From the NCBI GenBank assembly GCA_038237475.1, contig JBBRYS010000003.1, positions 310,001-374,000 on the forward strand: 64,000 nt of DNA, given 5' to 3'. Below are positions 8,062-17,245 of the stretch, one piece after another; within the stretch, counting starts at the first letter, position 1; every line of letters starts with the position of its first letter. The notes under the pieces are model-generated. The model searched no databases and was not told where the DNA came from. It saw only the letters and a program-made list of their open reading frames with translations. Origin of the DNA: JAOAPY01 sp038237475 (GTDB taxonomy: Bacteria > Acidobacteriota > Blastocatellia > Pyrinomonadales > Pyrinomonadaceae). A program made the position numbers and the translations under genes.

Positions 8062-8790
8062 TCAGTCGGGTTCTGCTACCGCCACGGCCAAATCCGCAGG
8101 TGATGAGATTCGCTCTTTTGGCAGACGCTCTAGTTCGTAGAGCGCATGAGTATTTTTAAGAGCAAGAAAAACCAGCACCGCTGCCATGCCCACGACGCTG
8201 ATCAGGCCACCCACGTCGTACAACAAATAGCGATGCCCGAAGATTTTGGTGTAGGGCCGATAGATCAGAAAAACATTTCCAACCATGAGCAGCAGGCGCA
8301 TCTCTGTCGGTCCCATCTTCCACTGCGAGATCTTGAAGACACCGAGGGAATAGGCTGCGAGATAAGAATTAATCGCGAGCATCAGGAAAACAACGAGCAC
8401 TGCGGCGGCCACGCGTTCGCTCATGTATCCTGACACTGCCAGCCCCAGCACCAGAAACGTGGTGCCGAAAGTGTCGATGATGTGATCGACATAGAACCCA
8501 TAGCGCGGGCGCAGGCGATTTCTATAGCGCGCCAGTGTGCCGTCCAGACTGTCGCCGAACCAGTTGAGAAAGATGCAGACATTCACCAGGTGCAGCAATA
8601 GAGAGTTATGGCGGCTGGCGGCATAGAACACTCCCGCGAAGGCCATCGCCACCAACCCCAGCAGCGAGAGGTGATCGGAATTTACCCACCGCGGCATGCG
8701 CCGCACCAATCCCTGCAGCGCCATTCGTTCGAGCGGCGCCAGAATGCTCGTCTGTTCTCGCTCTGCATCATTGAAATTGTTTACTTTCAT
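8062..8790 (-). CDS. CDP-alcohol phosphatidyltransferase family protein
   Basis: Integral membrane enzyme of 242 residues that transfers a phosphoalcohol from a CDP-activated donor. The family motif is intact: Asp80, Asp83-Gly84, Ala87-Arg88, Gly98, Asp102 and Asp106 fit D-x-x-D-G-x-x-A-R-x8/9-G-x3-D-x3-D. About six membrane segments are seen. The substrate (inositol phosphate, glycerol phosphate or another alcohol) cannot be decided. It has an unusual soluble N-terminal stretch of about 35 residues. It is first in a two-gene unit with the GtrA-like protein. Confidence 0.88.
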   Translation of the reverse strand: MKVNNFNDAEREQTSILAPLERMALQGLVRRMPRWVNSDHLSLLGLVAMAFAGVFYAASRHNSLLLHLVNVCIFLNWFGDSLDGTLARYRNRLRPRYGFYVDHIIDTFGTTFLVLGLAVSGYMSERVAAAVLVVFLMLAINSYLAAYSLGVFKISQWKMGPTEMRLLLMVGNVFLIYRPYTKIFGHRYLLYDVGGLISVVGMAAVLVFLALKNTHALYELERLPKERISSPADLAVAVAEPD

Positions 8791-9347
8791 TGTCTATTCA
8801 CTCTTTGGCCACAGGTCGGGAACCCGCGACTGGTTTGATTGCTCTCGATCAGGCGAAAAGCTGGCCGGCCGGTGGCCTGGCAGTGAGATAGGTTGGCAAC
8901 CACGATGCCACACCGGCGCACTGGAAAAACCGCCCAATCAGGCTAAGAACGAGGGCTACAGCTCAGAGATGGTGCAGGATTACTCCGATACTAGACTGAA
9001 ACTGCGGTAATTGTCTACTCAACTAGATAATCACCGAAACTGCAGCCGAACTACGGAGGCGCGTTGTCACCGTTGCGGACCGAGGCGGCTGGGCCATAAG
9101 CCGCCGGCCGACACACTTAGCCCTCAATAGTTACATTCTGGTTGTGATTGTCGGGATCGACCCTAATCGATCTTTAATTAACGTATAGTTCAGCCTGCGA
9201 CGATAACTTCAGTAACAACCAACTGACACTCCGCCGCTCCAGCAAAGAAAGAATCTCAATGCCTTAAGCGTTGTGTGCAGCCTCATCACACTCCGAACGG
9301 GTTGTTCTTTTTCCCGTCATAACCTCCAAACAAAGGAAAACCCGTTT
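8791..9347. other. Intergenic region with a GC-rich hairpin
   Basis: About 560 bases between divergent genes. Open frames here look random. A GC-rich inverted repeat (GGCGGCT / AGCCGCC) lies at about 9084-9105. AT-rich sequence around 9165-9215 could carry a promoter for the downstream secreted protein, but I cannot point to clear -35/-10 boxes. Confidence 0.4.
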
Positions 9348-11246
9348 ATGTTTAGTATTAAAAGGAACTTCTTCGGTAGTTGTTTTCTGCTCGCGATCGT
9401 GTTTTCAGTAGCTGCGCTCCAGTCTGTTTCAGCCCAGAGTGTGCCTCCTTTAGGCGCCGCGCAAAGCTTTGCCGTGCTTGGCGGCACTGCGATCACTGCC
9501 ACTGGCCCGGCAGTGATTTCCGGAAACGTCGGTGTCAGCCCGGGCAGTGCGGTAACTGGCTTTCCCCCCGCGGTTGTACAGAACGGCCAAATCTATACAG
9601 GTGTGGGATCGTTGGCGGGCCCAGCAAAGACCAGCGCGCGCGATGCATACAATAATTTAAAAGGACAGGCGTGTCCTTCATCAAACAATTTAACCGGGAA
9701 GATCCTGGGGCAAACCCCGGGCTTTCTAAGTCTCAGTCCCGGAGTCTATTGCTTCGATACTTCTGCCCAGCTGAATGCGACGTTAACCCTTAACGACGGC
9801 GGCGATGCTAACGCAATTTTCATTTTTCAGATTGGCACCACACTCACAACCGCGAGCAGTTCGCAGGTCCAGATGAGTGGCGGCGGACGCGGAAACAACG
9901 TCTACTGGCAGGTCGGAACTTCAGCGACCATTGGCACGTCGACCATTTTTCGCGGCCATATCATTGCCGACACAAGTATTACCTTGACGACCAGCGCCAG
10001 TACGACCGGGCGCGTTTTTGCCTTGGATGGTGCCGCGACAATTGACTCAACGGCCGTGAACGCACTGCCGTCGACCGTGCAGTTCAGCGCCGCAACCTTC
10101 AGTGGTGATGAAGGATGCGCCCCAATCGCGATCACTGTGACGCGTACAGGGGACACAACCGGCGTCGCGTCGGTTGACTACTTAACCAGTGACGGCACCG
10201 GAAAACAGCGTACGGACTACACCCTCGGAGCTGGTACCGTGTCGTTTGCCGCCGGCGAATCGACCAGGACGTTCAGCCTGCTGGCTACCAAAGATGCTTA
10301 CAACAGTGAAGGCTCGGAAGGCGTCACCCTGACCCTCTCGGATCCCACCAACGCTGCGCTCGGCAATCAAAGCACGGCCACTGCCAATATCATCGACGAC
10401 ACCAGTGTATCGTCGAGCTCGCAACCGATTGATGACGCCGCAACCTTTGTTTGTCAGCACTATCATGACTTTCTGGCACGCTCATCCGACCCGGGCGGTG
10501 CTATTTACTGGACCGGTCAGATCACGCAGTGTGGCAACGACCAGGCTTGCGTCAATGCAAAGCGTATTGAAGTTTCTAACGCGTTTTACTTTGAACAGGA
10601 ATTTCAGCAAACGGGAGCTTATGTTTATCGTCTCTACCGCGAGTCGTTCGGCAATAGCCAGCCCCTCGCCAACCCTAATCCAGATCCACTGCATCCGGGC
10701 GAAGAGAATAAGGTGCCAGCGTATTCCGCATTCATGAGGGATCGCGCGCACGTCCGGGGCGGTTCGCAGCTCGCGCAGTTGCAGTTGGAGCTGGCCAATG
10801 CCTTCGCTCAGCGATCGCAGTTTCTCGCGAAGTACCCGGCCAGTGATGGCCCCACCTTTGTCGATGCGGTGCTGGCGACAGTGCGCAACGATCTCGGTGT
10901 CGATCTGGCTTTCCAGCGCCAGGCGCTGATCAGCCTCTACACCTCGGGCGGTCGCGGCAGCGTGCTTTATCGATTGGCTGATGACAACATCTCGACCAAT
11001 CCGATCAACAATCAGGCTTTCATCACGGCTGAGTACAACCGCGCGTATGTCTTTACTCAATACTCGGGTTATTTGCGACGCGACTCAGACATCGCCGGTT
11101 TCCTTTTCTGGCTGGGTCAGGTGAACGGCGCACCTGTTCGTGACATCACAAAACAGCATGCGATGGTCTGTGCGTTCATTACGGCGGCTGAATATCAGCA
11201 GCGTTTCAGTTCAGTGGTCACGCATTCGAACACTGAGTGTCAGTAG
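9348..11246 (+). CDS. Secreted DUF3494 ice-binding-like / Calx-beta / DUF4214 protein
   Basis: Secreted protein of 632 residues. After a signal peptide ending near SVSAQS comes a DUF3494 domain (about 33-238), the fold of bacterial ice-binding proteins: AQSFAVLGG, SPGVYCFD and GNNVYWQVG are typical. A Calx-beta domain follows (about 244-355, GDEGCAPIAITVTRTG... LTLSDPTNA). The C-terminal 265 residues form a DUF4214-containing module (QHYHDFLAR, YVYRLYRESFG, DNDLGVDL-like and FLFWLGQVN stretches). It ends in NTECQ. The ATG is chosen for the signal peptide and the AAAGGA upstream. DUF3494 domains also occur in adhesins outside cold habitats, so ice binding is not certain. Confidence 0.9.
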   Translation: MFSIKRNFFGSCFLLAIVFSVAALQSVSAQSVPPLGAAQSFAVLGGTAITATGPAVISGNVGVSPGSAVTGFPPAVVQNGQIYTGVGSLAGPAKTSARDAYNNLKGQACPSSNNLTGKILGQTPGFLSLSPGVYCFDTSAQLNATLTLNDGGDANAIFIFQIGTTLTTASSSQVQMSGGGRGNNVYWQVGTSATIGTSTIFRGHIIADTSITLTTSASTTGRVFALDGAATIDSTAVNALPSTVQFSAATFSGDEGCAPIAITVTRTGDTTGVASVDYLTSDGTGKQRTDYTLGAGTVSFAAGESTRTFSLLATKDAYNSEGSEGVTLTLSDPTNAALGNQSTATANIIDDTSVSSSSQPIDDAATFVCQHYHDFLARSSDPGGAIYWTGQITQCGNDQACVNAKRIEVSNAFYFEQEFQQTGAYVYRLYRESFGNSQPLANPNPDPLHPGEENKVPAYSAFMRDRAHVRGGSQLAQLQLELANAFAQRSQFLAKYPASDGPTFVDAVLATVRNDLGVDLAFQRQALISLYTSGGRGSVLYRLADDNISTNPINNQAFITAEYNRAYVFTQYSGYLRRDSDIAGFLFWLGQVNGAPVRDITKQHAMVCAFITAAEYQQRFSSVVTHSNTECQ

Positions 11247-11593
11247 GTTTTTTTATTTAAACCACCTGGCTGGTTGATGACGCATAACCCCTGGCTCAAA
11301 CGCGCGGCCTCTTTGGTCACACGTTTGGGCCAGCGGTGTATCTATCACCGCTTCCGGATCATGATGCGCGAAATGATGACCGGCCCGCGACCGGGCTCTG
11401 GCAGATGACCACAGGTTGGGTAAGTTTGCCCTGAATAAGTGGGGTTCTTCGCACCGGCCACTTGACTGTTAGTGTCTTTTGTTTAGCACCTGTCGCGGCC
11501 GCGTATTGCACAGAGGAACGGTAAGTTGGGGATTGTCAGTCGAGTGAGGGTAGGCCCAGCCCGCATAAATTTGCTATACCTCGCGGAGATGTC
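11247..11593. other. Intergenic region, possible terminator hairpin
   Basis: No gene recognised. An imperfect inverted repeat at 11291-11302 and 11322-11333 (CTGGCTCAAACG / CGTTTGGGCCAG) downstream of the ice-binding-like gene might be a terminator, though it lacks a T-run. Confidence 0.35.
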
Positions 11594-12082
11594 GTGATCT
11601 CCAGTTCCTCCTTCCTTGCACGCGCTACGCCCTCTTTTTTTCCGCAATGTATTTTATCGTACAGACGTGTTGCTGAGAGGTCGATAAGATTACCGGGCAT
11701 CGAATTTTCGCCATCCATCACCCCCGTCCCCAGACTGATCCGTTACTCCCTTCCGTTCAAGCCGGAAGGGCCTGCGCTATTAGATCGAACAAACTGCTTG
11801 CCATCGAAGAGCCTTAGAAGAATACTTGACCACAATCAAGCGTTTCTCGACGATGCTGGCGAAGTGACTAGCAACGAGGTAAGCATTCGATTCATAGATA
11901 CGTCCGCAGATAAGTGGTGGCGTGAGATCAGAGAAAACGGCAAGCGCGCTGTTACACGAAAGAGGGACGTCGACTCACTTTTAGCTGAATGCCTAGCGCG
12001 ACCGAATGCTCGACAAGACCTTGTCGTCGTTCGTGACATCAGTCAGCAACCAACTCGTTGGTTCATACCAGAAATTGCATGA
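11594..12082 (+). CDS. Doubtful hypothetical protein in a decayed region
   Basis: A 162-codon open frame. The first half looks random. The second half (about 75-155, with RRILDHNQAFLDDAGEV and KWWREIRENGKRAV) has a more protein-like mix of charged and aromatic residues. Codon use lacks the GC-rich third positions of neighbouring genes. No family is recognised and no ribosome binding site is clear. It may be part of a transferred and decaying segment. The 640 bases after it, up to the next pseudogene, hold no gene I can support. Confidence 0.22.
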   Translation: MISSSSFLARATPSFFPQCILSYRRVAERSIRLPGIEFSPSITPVPRLIRYSLPFKPEGPALLDRTNCLPSKSLRRILDHNQAFLDDAGEVTSNEVSIRFIDTSADKWWREIRENGKRAVTRKRDVDSLLAECLARPNARQDLVVVRDISQQPTRWFIPEIA

Positions 12083-12722
12083 GTACAATGTGAGAAGTCC
12101 AAGAAGAATGCAGAACGGTGTCTTGCAAACGCCACCGCACTCAAGAGAATCCTTCTTTCAAAATCGATACGGCCTTTGTCAGATACGCCGTTCGCCAGAG
12201 GAATAAGCCAGCCTTGCCTGCTTTTCCTTACAATCAGCGCAAAGCGTTTTGCCTGTCTATGTGTGACTTTTTCCGAAATCTAGCCGCGTCGCTTCTTCCA
12301 TTGCGACTGCAAACTATTGAAATCAAGGAGATATTTGGTGCACCTGTTTCACAGTCATCCACTTCATTACAGTTGTCCTCCTATATACCAATAGCCGCTG
12401 GAAGCGTTCGCAACCAACGGCTAGTAGATTAATCGGAGTGAAAGAATCTGTCGGCAACGCGAAGCTATCGCTTTTTGACTCTCTTCTGTGGCTTTCTTCG
12501 CCGAGTGCTAATCATGGGAAAATTTGCGAAATTCACTAAGGGTATGTATGCCATTTAGGGGGAAGTAAGCAGTCTGGCGGTTTTGGTGGAAGGAATGAGG
12601 AATCTATGGGTTGCTGATGACTGCAAACTAAGCGGAGGTATGACCTTTGTAAACATTGACCCGATGTGCAGGCCGGGCGTATTGTTAGGGTCCGTCACGG
12701 CCAAAAGAAAGGTAATGAAACC

Positions 12723-13606
12723 GTGCTTAGGTTTGCCTTAACGCTGGCACTACTAGTCGCTTTCGCTTGTCCTATAGCCTCAGCTCAGCAGGAGGTGGTG
12801 CTAACGAACAAAGACATTATTGAACTAGTCAGAGCCGAGATCTCCTCTGAGATACTCGTCGCGAAGATCAAGGCATCTCTCTGTCAGTTCGATACCTCAC
12901 CAGCGCAACTGCTAGAACTGAAAGCGCACGGCGTCCCAGAGGCTGTAATCCTCGCAATGGTTCAAGCAGCAAAATACGACAAGGTGGACGGATACAGAGA
13001 GGGCGACACGATTAAAATGGGAGCTGCCACGGAAGCGTCCAAGCCTCAAACTCTTTCACCGGCAATGCTGGCCGAAAGAGAGCACCGTGATTCCATCTGC
13101 CCCACTTGCAAGTTCATCTTGATCTCAGGCGTTGATTCAAGAACAGGAACTGTAACGGATAACTGGGTTTCCAAAGATCAAAACGCTTGGCTTAAGAAGA
13201 GGGCAGATGATGCCACGAAAGGAAAAGCTCGGGCCAACCTTCTTATCACTAGCCACCGCGAGAATGCGGATTACATTTTGTTTTGGACTTCGGCCCAAGG
13301 ATTCCGCCCGTATGTTCTTATGTGCCTCGCACCGAGACGAGCACGGCAACGTTTCCGGTATGTACAACACTATTGGGGGATCAGGTTACGATTTCGGTAC
13401 TCTCAATGGAACCATTACCGTAACTCGAACCTATTACGAAGCTCAGACTGATCAGTGGTCATTCGTAGACGCAAGCCTAGTTGTCTATGATCGGTCGGGA
13501 AACAACGTCTACGAAACTTGGCATCGTGGTAATTGGCGATGGTCGAAGCCAGAGAAAGATTTTCTTAGAAGATGGGTATGAGTATTTGCGCCAACTGCTG
13601 GAATAA
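12723..13606 (+). pseudogene. Secreted hypothetical protein broken by three frame lesions
   Basis: The gene starts with GTG at 12723 after AGAAAGG and encodes a signal peptide (LALLVAFACPIASAQ), then a helical region (NKDIIELVRAEISSEILVAKI) that predicts a 'DIIxLvkagls' type repeat seen in many acidobacterial secreted proteins. Good protein sequence then continues across frames: ILFWTSAQGFRPYV in the first frame, YVPRTETSTAT in the second (from about 13318), VSGMYNTIGGSGYDFG to RWSKPEKDFL in the third (from about 13351), and EDGYEYLRQLLE in a further frame (from about 13568) to a TAA at 13606. That is two apparent one-base losses and one gain. Clustered sequencing errors are the alternative explanation. 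Confidence 0.7.
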
Positions 13607-13649
13607 GCCCAAAGTAAAGCTCCCTCGCGCGACCCGGCCAGCACCGTGA

Positions 13650-13790
13650 GGGTTGGCGACTTGAATCTCAACGCCCAGGGTCCGCACCAAATCAACAGAC
13701 CCCAGCCCGGCTTCGAGCAGATGCGTGGCCCACGAGTGGCGCAGCGTGTGCACGGAAGCGCGCTTGTCTGTCTTGACGCGACGGCTACGA
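13650..13790 (-). pseudogene. Tyrosine recombinase remnant
   Basis: On the minus strand the stretch VKTDKRASV followed by HTLRHSWATHLLEAG matches the His-x-x-Arg box of tyrosine recombinases (phage, integron or IS91-type integrases). The sequence before it soon loses similarity and what follows (GLGSVDLVRTLG) lacks the expected LGH and catalytic Tyr segment. No intact integrase frame surrounds it. It sits beside the frameshifted gene, suggesting an old, decaying insertion. The following bases to 14183 hold no gene I recognise. Confidence 0.6.
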
Positions 13791-14183
13791 AGTAGCGTAC
13801 ATGGGAGCGAAGTTGGGATCGGCGACTACCACTTCATGTGATTCTCAGGGTCGATTGAGGATCGGTGAAAGCGACTCTGCTTGTAGTCCAAATTTCGGTT
13901 TGTGTCAATGGAGTCGAACCTAATGATACAGCTTGACAGAGATTGGACAGCAGCGGAATTACGCGACGACAAAGAGACAGTATCGAAAATCGTGTCGCTT
14001 TTCAGCTATTGACATGCGCCCGAATTAAACATATCGTGCCGCCAAGCACTATCAGCAACCAGCATTGCCGAGCCACCCCCGGCTACCGGCATTCAATTCA
14101 ACTATAGATTTCACAGTACGAGCTTCCCGTGCGGCGGCTGTGAGTCTTTCCTAACCCTAGTACGGGAAGGAGTCTCCAAACAC

Positions 14184-15020
14184 ATGAAAAGAATATTAGC
14201 AGTAGCGATTTTGATTATCGGCGCTTTTACCTTCGCCTCGGCCCAGTGCAGCGATGCTGAGCGACAAAAACTCGTAGCTTGGGACCAGTCTATCGGCGAT
14301 GCCGGCGTGCGTGGCGATCGCACATTCCTGGCAACGGTTTATGCTGAGGATTACCGAGGGCTCAGTCCCAGCGGCGTCATGCTGACCAAGGCCCAGGTCC
14401 TCGACAACGCTATGCGGCAATACGAGGAGGACAAGGCCAACCCTCAGGGCGCGGGCAGAGCCAAGTATGATCATTACGACATCACCTGCACCCCGAACAC
14501 TGCGGTTATTTCCCACCGTACTGCGGTTACTTTCCGCGGCCCAGACGGCGCGGAGCATACTAACTACTCGCGCTCGGTTCATGTGCTCGAGAAGCGCGGC
14601 GGCAACTGGGTAATGATCAGCAATGCGGGCCACCCGCTCAACGACGCCGCCAACCTGCTTTACATGGAGCGTGATTTGATCGACGGCTCATTACATAACG
14701 ACACAAAGATGTTCGAGCGGGTAGCTATGGATGATTACGTCTCCGTCAATCCCCAGGGAATGGTGATAACAAAGGCGCAGGGTTTAGCAAATGCGAAGAC
14801 CTTCAAGTTTGACGCAATTGATACCGATGACGTGCAAGTAAGCGTCCACGGCGACACGGCAGTGGTGACCGGCCGGGCAAAAGTGAGGGGTAAGATGGGC
14901 GCCGGTCAGGACATCAGCGGGCAGTATCGGTACATGCGTGTTTATACCAAGGACAACGGGCATTGGCGCGCCGTCGCCTCGCAGTTAACACCGATCGTGC
15001 AGACTCCCGCTCGACCGTAA
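14184..15020 (+). CDS. Secreted protein with two DUF4440/SnoaL-like domains
   Basis: A 278-residue protein with a signal peptide (cleavage after FASA) and two consecutive NTF2-fold, DUF4440-like domains. The first is about 25-150 (WDQSIGDAGVRGDRTFLATVYAEDYRGLSPSG... VLEKRGGNWVMI, quoted in part) and the second about 155-270 (ERDLIDGSLHNDTKMFERV, VYTKDNGHWRAV). The tandem arrangement suggests an internal duplication giving a built-in dimer. Such domains bind small ligands or have unknown roles; no catalytic residues can be assigned. AAGGAG precedes the ATG, and a strong terminator follows. Confidence 0.82.
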   Translation: MKRILAVAILIIGAFTFASAQCSDAERQKLVAWDQSIGDAGVRGDRTFLATVYAEDYRGLSPSGVMLTKAQVLDNAMRQYEEDKANPQGAGRAKYDHYDITCTPNTAVISHRTAVTFRGPDGAEHTNYSRSVHVLEKRGGNWVMISNAGHPLNDAANLLYMERDLIDGSLHNDTKMFERVAMDDYVSVNPQGMVITKAQGLANAKTFKFDAIDTDDVQVSVHGDTAVVTGRAKVRGKMGAGQDISGQYRYMRVYTKDNGHWRAVASQLTPIVQTPARP

Positions 15021-15047
15021 CTCCTAATCATCTCGATCGTTTCCTTT

Positions 15048-15073
15048 AAGGGCGGACCCAGTTCCGCCCTTTC
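15048..15073 (+). terminator. Rho-independent terminator
   Basis: Nine-base perfect stem (AAGGGCGGA / TCCGCCCTT) with a six-base loop 27 bases after the DUF4440 gene, followed by a short T-containing stretch. Confidence 0.75.
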
Positions 15074-15111
15074 TGATTGCCTTAAGCGGGTACTGCTCTA
15101 TTAGTGTGTTG

Positions 15112-15480
15112 CTAACTTCGGTTTGAACGCAGGGCGAAGTAAAGAATAGCAGTAAGGAGCAACGTCCCGACAAGCTGAACCGTGAGACGACCTCCATCAA
15201 TGCGAAGGGAGAAAAACTCCAGACGATCTGGTGCCGGAATTAGCGGGGCCTTGGGGCCTGTCGTATCGATATTGAAAAGGGCAACCAAGCCCGTTGAGTC
15301 TTGGGGAATGTGCTGCCCGAATATGAGGTGGTAGCTGCCGGGTCGTTCCGAGCGTTGAGCGTGAATCCTGCCGCTACAGCAACCGGGGTAGTCATATACG
15401 TAGACCCAAGGCGGGAAAAGGGCCATTCCAAGAATGGCGAGAAAGCCGAGAATCAGGACGATCCTTTGTGGGAGATTCAT
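15112..15480 (-). CDS. Hypothetical small membrane protein
   Basis: A 122-residue protein with one hydrophobic segment at each end (about 8-27, IVLILGFLAILGMALFPPW; about 100-117, VGTLLLTAILYFAL) and a loop of about 75 residues between them that has a CC pair and many prolines. The arrangement suggests two inner-membrane helices with an outside loop. No ribosome binding site is obvious before the ATG. I do not recognise a family. Its neighbours, tRNA-Arg and a DUF4440 protein, give no functional hint. Confidence 0.5.
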   Translation of the reverse strand: MNLPQRIVLILGFLAILGMALFPPWVYVYDYPGCCSGRIHAQRSERPGSYHLIFGQHIPQDSTGLVALFNIDTTGPKAPLIPAPDRLEFFSLRIDGGRLTVQLVGTLLLTAILYFALRSNRS

Positions 15481-15581
15481 CCAGCGGCTTATATCACTGA
15501 TTCACCTCATGCTGTTAGTAATCGCTTAACGTCCAAACGTGTCCCGTGATTCCCGATTCCATTGCGTTTATTGAAAGTAAA

Positions 15582-15658
15582 TGGTGCACCCGGCATGATT
15601 CGAACATGCGACCCCCTGATTCGTAGTCAGGTACTCTATCCAACTGAGCTACGGGTGC
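15582..15658 (-). tRNA. tRNA-Arg (ACG)
   Basis: Full cloverleaf on the minus strand: 5' acceptor GCACCCG pairs with CGGGTGC, D-arm GCTCAGTTGGATAGAGT, anticodon stem CCTGA/TCAGG around loop CTACGAA (anticodon ACG at 15624-15622), T-loop TTCGAAT, discriminator A, and an encoded CCA at 15584-15582. Confidence 0.96.
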
Positions 15659-15807
15659 ACAGGAAAGTCAAAAGCTATCTAAGCTTTGAACTAGCAGCAA
15701 TGGAAATTGAATATACGGGCGCGTTTTGTGAGTGTCAAGCGAGGCAAAACTCGGGGAACCGGCGTCAAAATCACTGCTTGTTACATTAATTTGACGAGGG
15801 CACGAGC

Positions 15808-15879
15808 CAGCCCGCGAGCGGGCGACAGCGCAGTGATTACTGTTCCGATTAAACAGGCTATCGCCCGCTATGCGGGCTG
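15808..15879. repeat. REP-like nested palindrome
   Basis: Two GC-rich arms, 15808-15825 and 15861-15879, are imperfect inverted copies of each other. Each arm is also palindromic (GCCCGC-GCGGGC). This nested symmetry is typical of REP/BIME-type extragenic repeats. It lies in the gap between tRNA-Arg and the VWFA gene. Confidence 0.6.
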
Positions 15880-15893
15880 AAGGCGTCGCGGCA

Positions 15894-15939
15894 TCACTGA
15901 CTTACTGGCGGGCAAATCACTGACTTACTGGCGGGCAAA
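15894..15939. repeat. Exact 23-bp tandem duplication at a gene end
   Basis: The 23 bases at 15894-15916 are repeated exactly at 15917-15939. On the minus strand each copy encodes FARQ followed by a TAA, so the last codons and stop of the VWFA gene are duplicated just after the gene. Confidence 0.85.
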
Positions 15940-16962
15940 ATAGCCGGGGCGAGTGCGGGCGATCAACTCCGGATACTTAACTTCGATCTTGATCTCATGC
16001 CACTTGCCGTCGCGCGGGTGCGGAGTCGAGGGTTGATACGCGACGGTATAGAGGGTTCGCAGATTGGCCGCGACTTCGACATAGATCCTCGCCATCTCGC
16101 TCAGGCTGTTAATTTCGTTCAAGCGGCCACCGGTGCGGTCCGCCAGCATCTGCATCCGCGTGCGAGCCGCGACGTACTTCGCAGTAATAAAGGGATCAGG
16201 CAGCGGCAATCGTTTGGCATCTCCGGAGGGCAGCGCGAGAGGAAAGATCGTCACGCCCTGGCGAGCTGCTTCATTCAGCACGGCATTCAAGGCCGGATGG
16301 TTTTCCGGCTTGATGGCGATGGCGATCTCTGCATCCGTCTGCGCGCTTGAGAGAAGGTCGGTGTCGGTCTTGCGCACTTCGGTATCGATACCGTCGGTGA
16401 GAACTACAATCGCTTTCCTTCGCGGACCTTCTTTCGCCAGCTCGCGTAACGCAAATTTCAGAGCGTCGTAAAATGGCGTGTTGCCCGCCCCGCTCGCATT
16501 ACTAATCGCGTAGGCGATGCGTTCGTGATTGGTGCTGAAGCTCAACAGCGATTTGACACCCTTGCCGTTGAATTGCACCACGGCAACTCGGTCACCAGGT
16601 TTAAGCGCATCAAGAAACCTGGTCGCGGAAGTTTGCACCTGCTGGCGAAAATTAATGGTCGAGCCGGACATGTCCAGCAACATCACCAGACTGAACGGCG
16701 CGTCTGTCGGTTCAAAAGTTTGAATTGTTTGTTTGACTCCGTCTTCAAATATATAGAAGTCATTGCGCGACAGGTTCAGCACGGCCTGGCCCTGCTTATT
16801 CACCACGCCAACATTTAACTGGACGAGATTCGTTTCCGTGCGCACCGTGTCGTCGTCCTGCGCCAGTGCTGTAAAACCGCCCGCGCCAAACAAGAGCAGG
16901 GCCAACACACTGAGCCCGAAAAAGCGCGCGAAATTCGTTTTGATAAATGGGGAAAAGTTCAT
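15925..16962 (-). CDS. VWFA-domain protein, acidobacterial type
   Basis: Secreted or membrane-anchored von Willebrand factor A protein of 345 residues resembling the TIGR03436 family, which is expanded in Acidobacteria. A hydrophobic segment (about 12-35) ends in ALAQ. A beta domain (RTETNLVQLNVGVVNKQGQ, FYIFEDGVKQ) precedes the VWA domain, which begins with LVMLLDMSGST, an intact metal-binding DxSxS-type motif, and includes VLTDGIDTE. The last part (YTVAYQPS, HEIKIEVKYP, TRPGYFARQ) is the family's C-terminal beta domain. Its partner is unknown. ATG 16962 is preferred because the signal starts there; TTG 17013 is possible. Confidence 0.9.
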   Translation of the reverse strand: MNFSPFIKTNFARFFGLSVLALLLFGAGGFTALAQDDDTVRTETNLVQLNVGVVNKQGQAVLNLSRNDFYIFEDGVKQTIQTFEPTDAPFSLVMLLDMSGSTINFRQQVQTSATRFLDALKPGDRVAVVQFNGKGVKSLLSFSTNHERIAYAISNASGAGNTPFYDALKFALRELAKEGPRRKAIVVLTDGIDTEVRKTDTDLLSSAQTDAEIAIAIKPENHPALNAVLNEAARQGVTIFPLALPSGDAKRLPLPDPFITAKYVAARTRMQMLADRTGGRLNEINSLSEMARIYVEVAANLRTLYTVAYQPSTPHPRDGKWHEIKIEVKYPELIARTRPGYFARQ

Positions 16963-17245
16963 CTGGTTTGAAAATGGTTGATAAGTATGCCCGGCGGGTC
17001 GACGTTTTAGCAACCGGAGGTTTTAGCCCCGCTGCCAAGTTGTAATCTTCGGACGCGGGAACGGCCGGTTCGGTTGCTTTTCCAAGCCTTAAGTGGAGAT
17101 AAACGGCAGCACAGGCTTGAGATTTATGGGTGTTTTGTCTGATAATGGCAACCCACTCGGAAGGTTTCAGGATCACTCACGGATCTTCCTGTTTATGCGG
17201 CTCGCGGATGCTCATCTCACCGAAACTCAATCCGGGAGCCTCTCA

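Noticed and set aside
10482..11060. Long minus-strand open frame inside the ice-binding-like gene
   Set aside because: It mirrors the codon pattern of the plus-strand DUF4214 module, and no family similarity is seen.
12118..12432. Open frame of 104 codons in the decayed region
   Set aside because: No ribosome binding site, no recognisable sequence, and codon use that looks random.
13565..13753. A complete small integrase gene
   Set aside because: Only the His-x-x-Arg box is recognisable; the rest lacks the catalytic Tyr and lies antisense to the end of the pseudogene.
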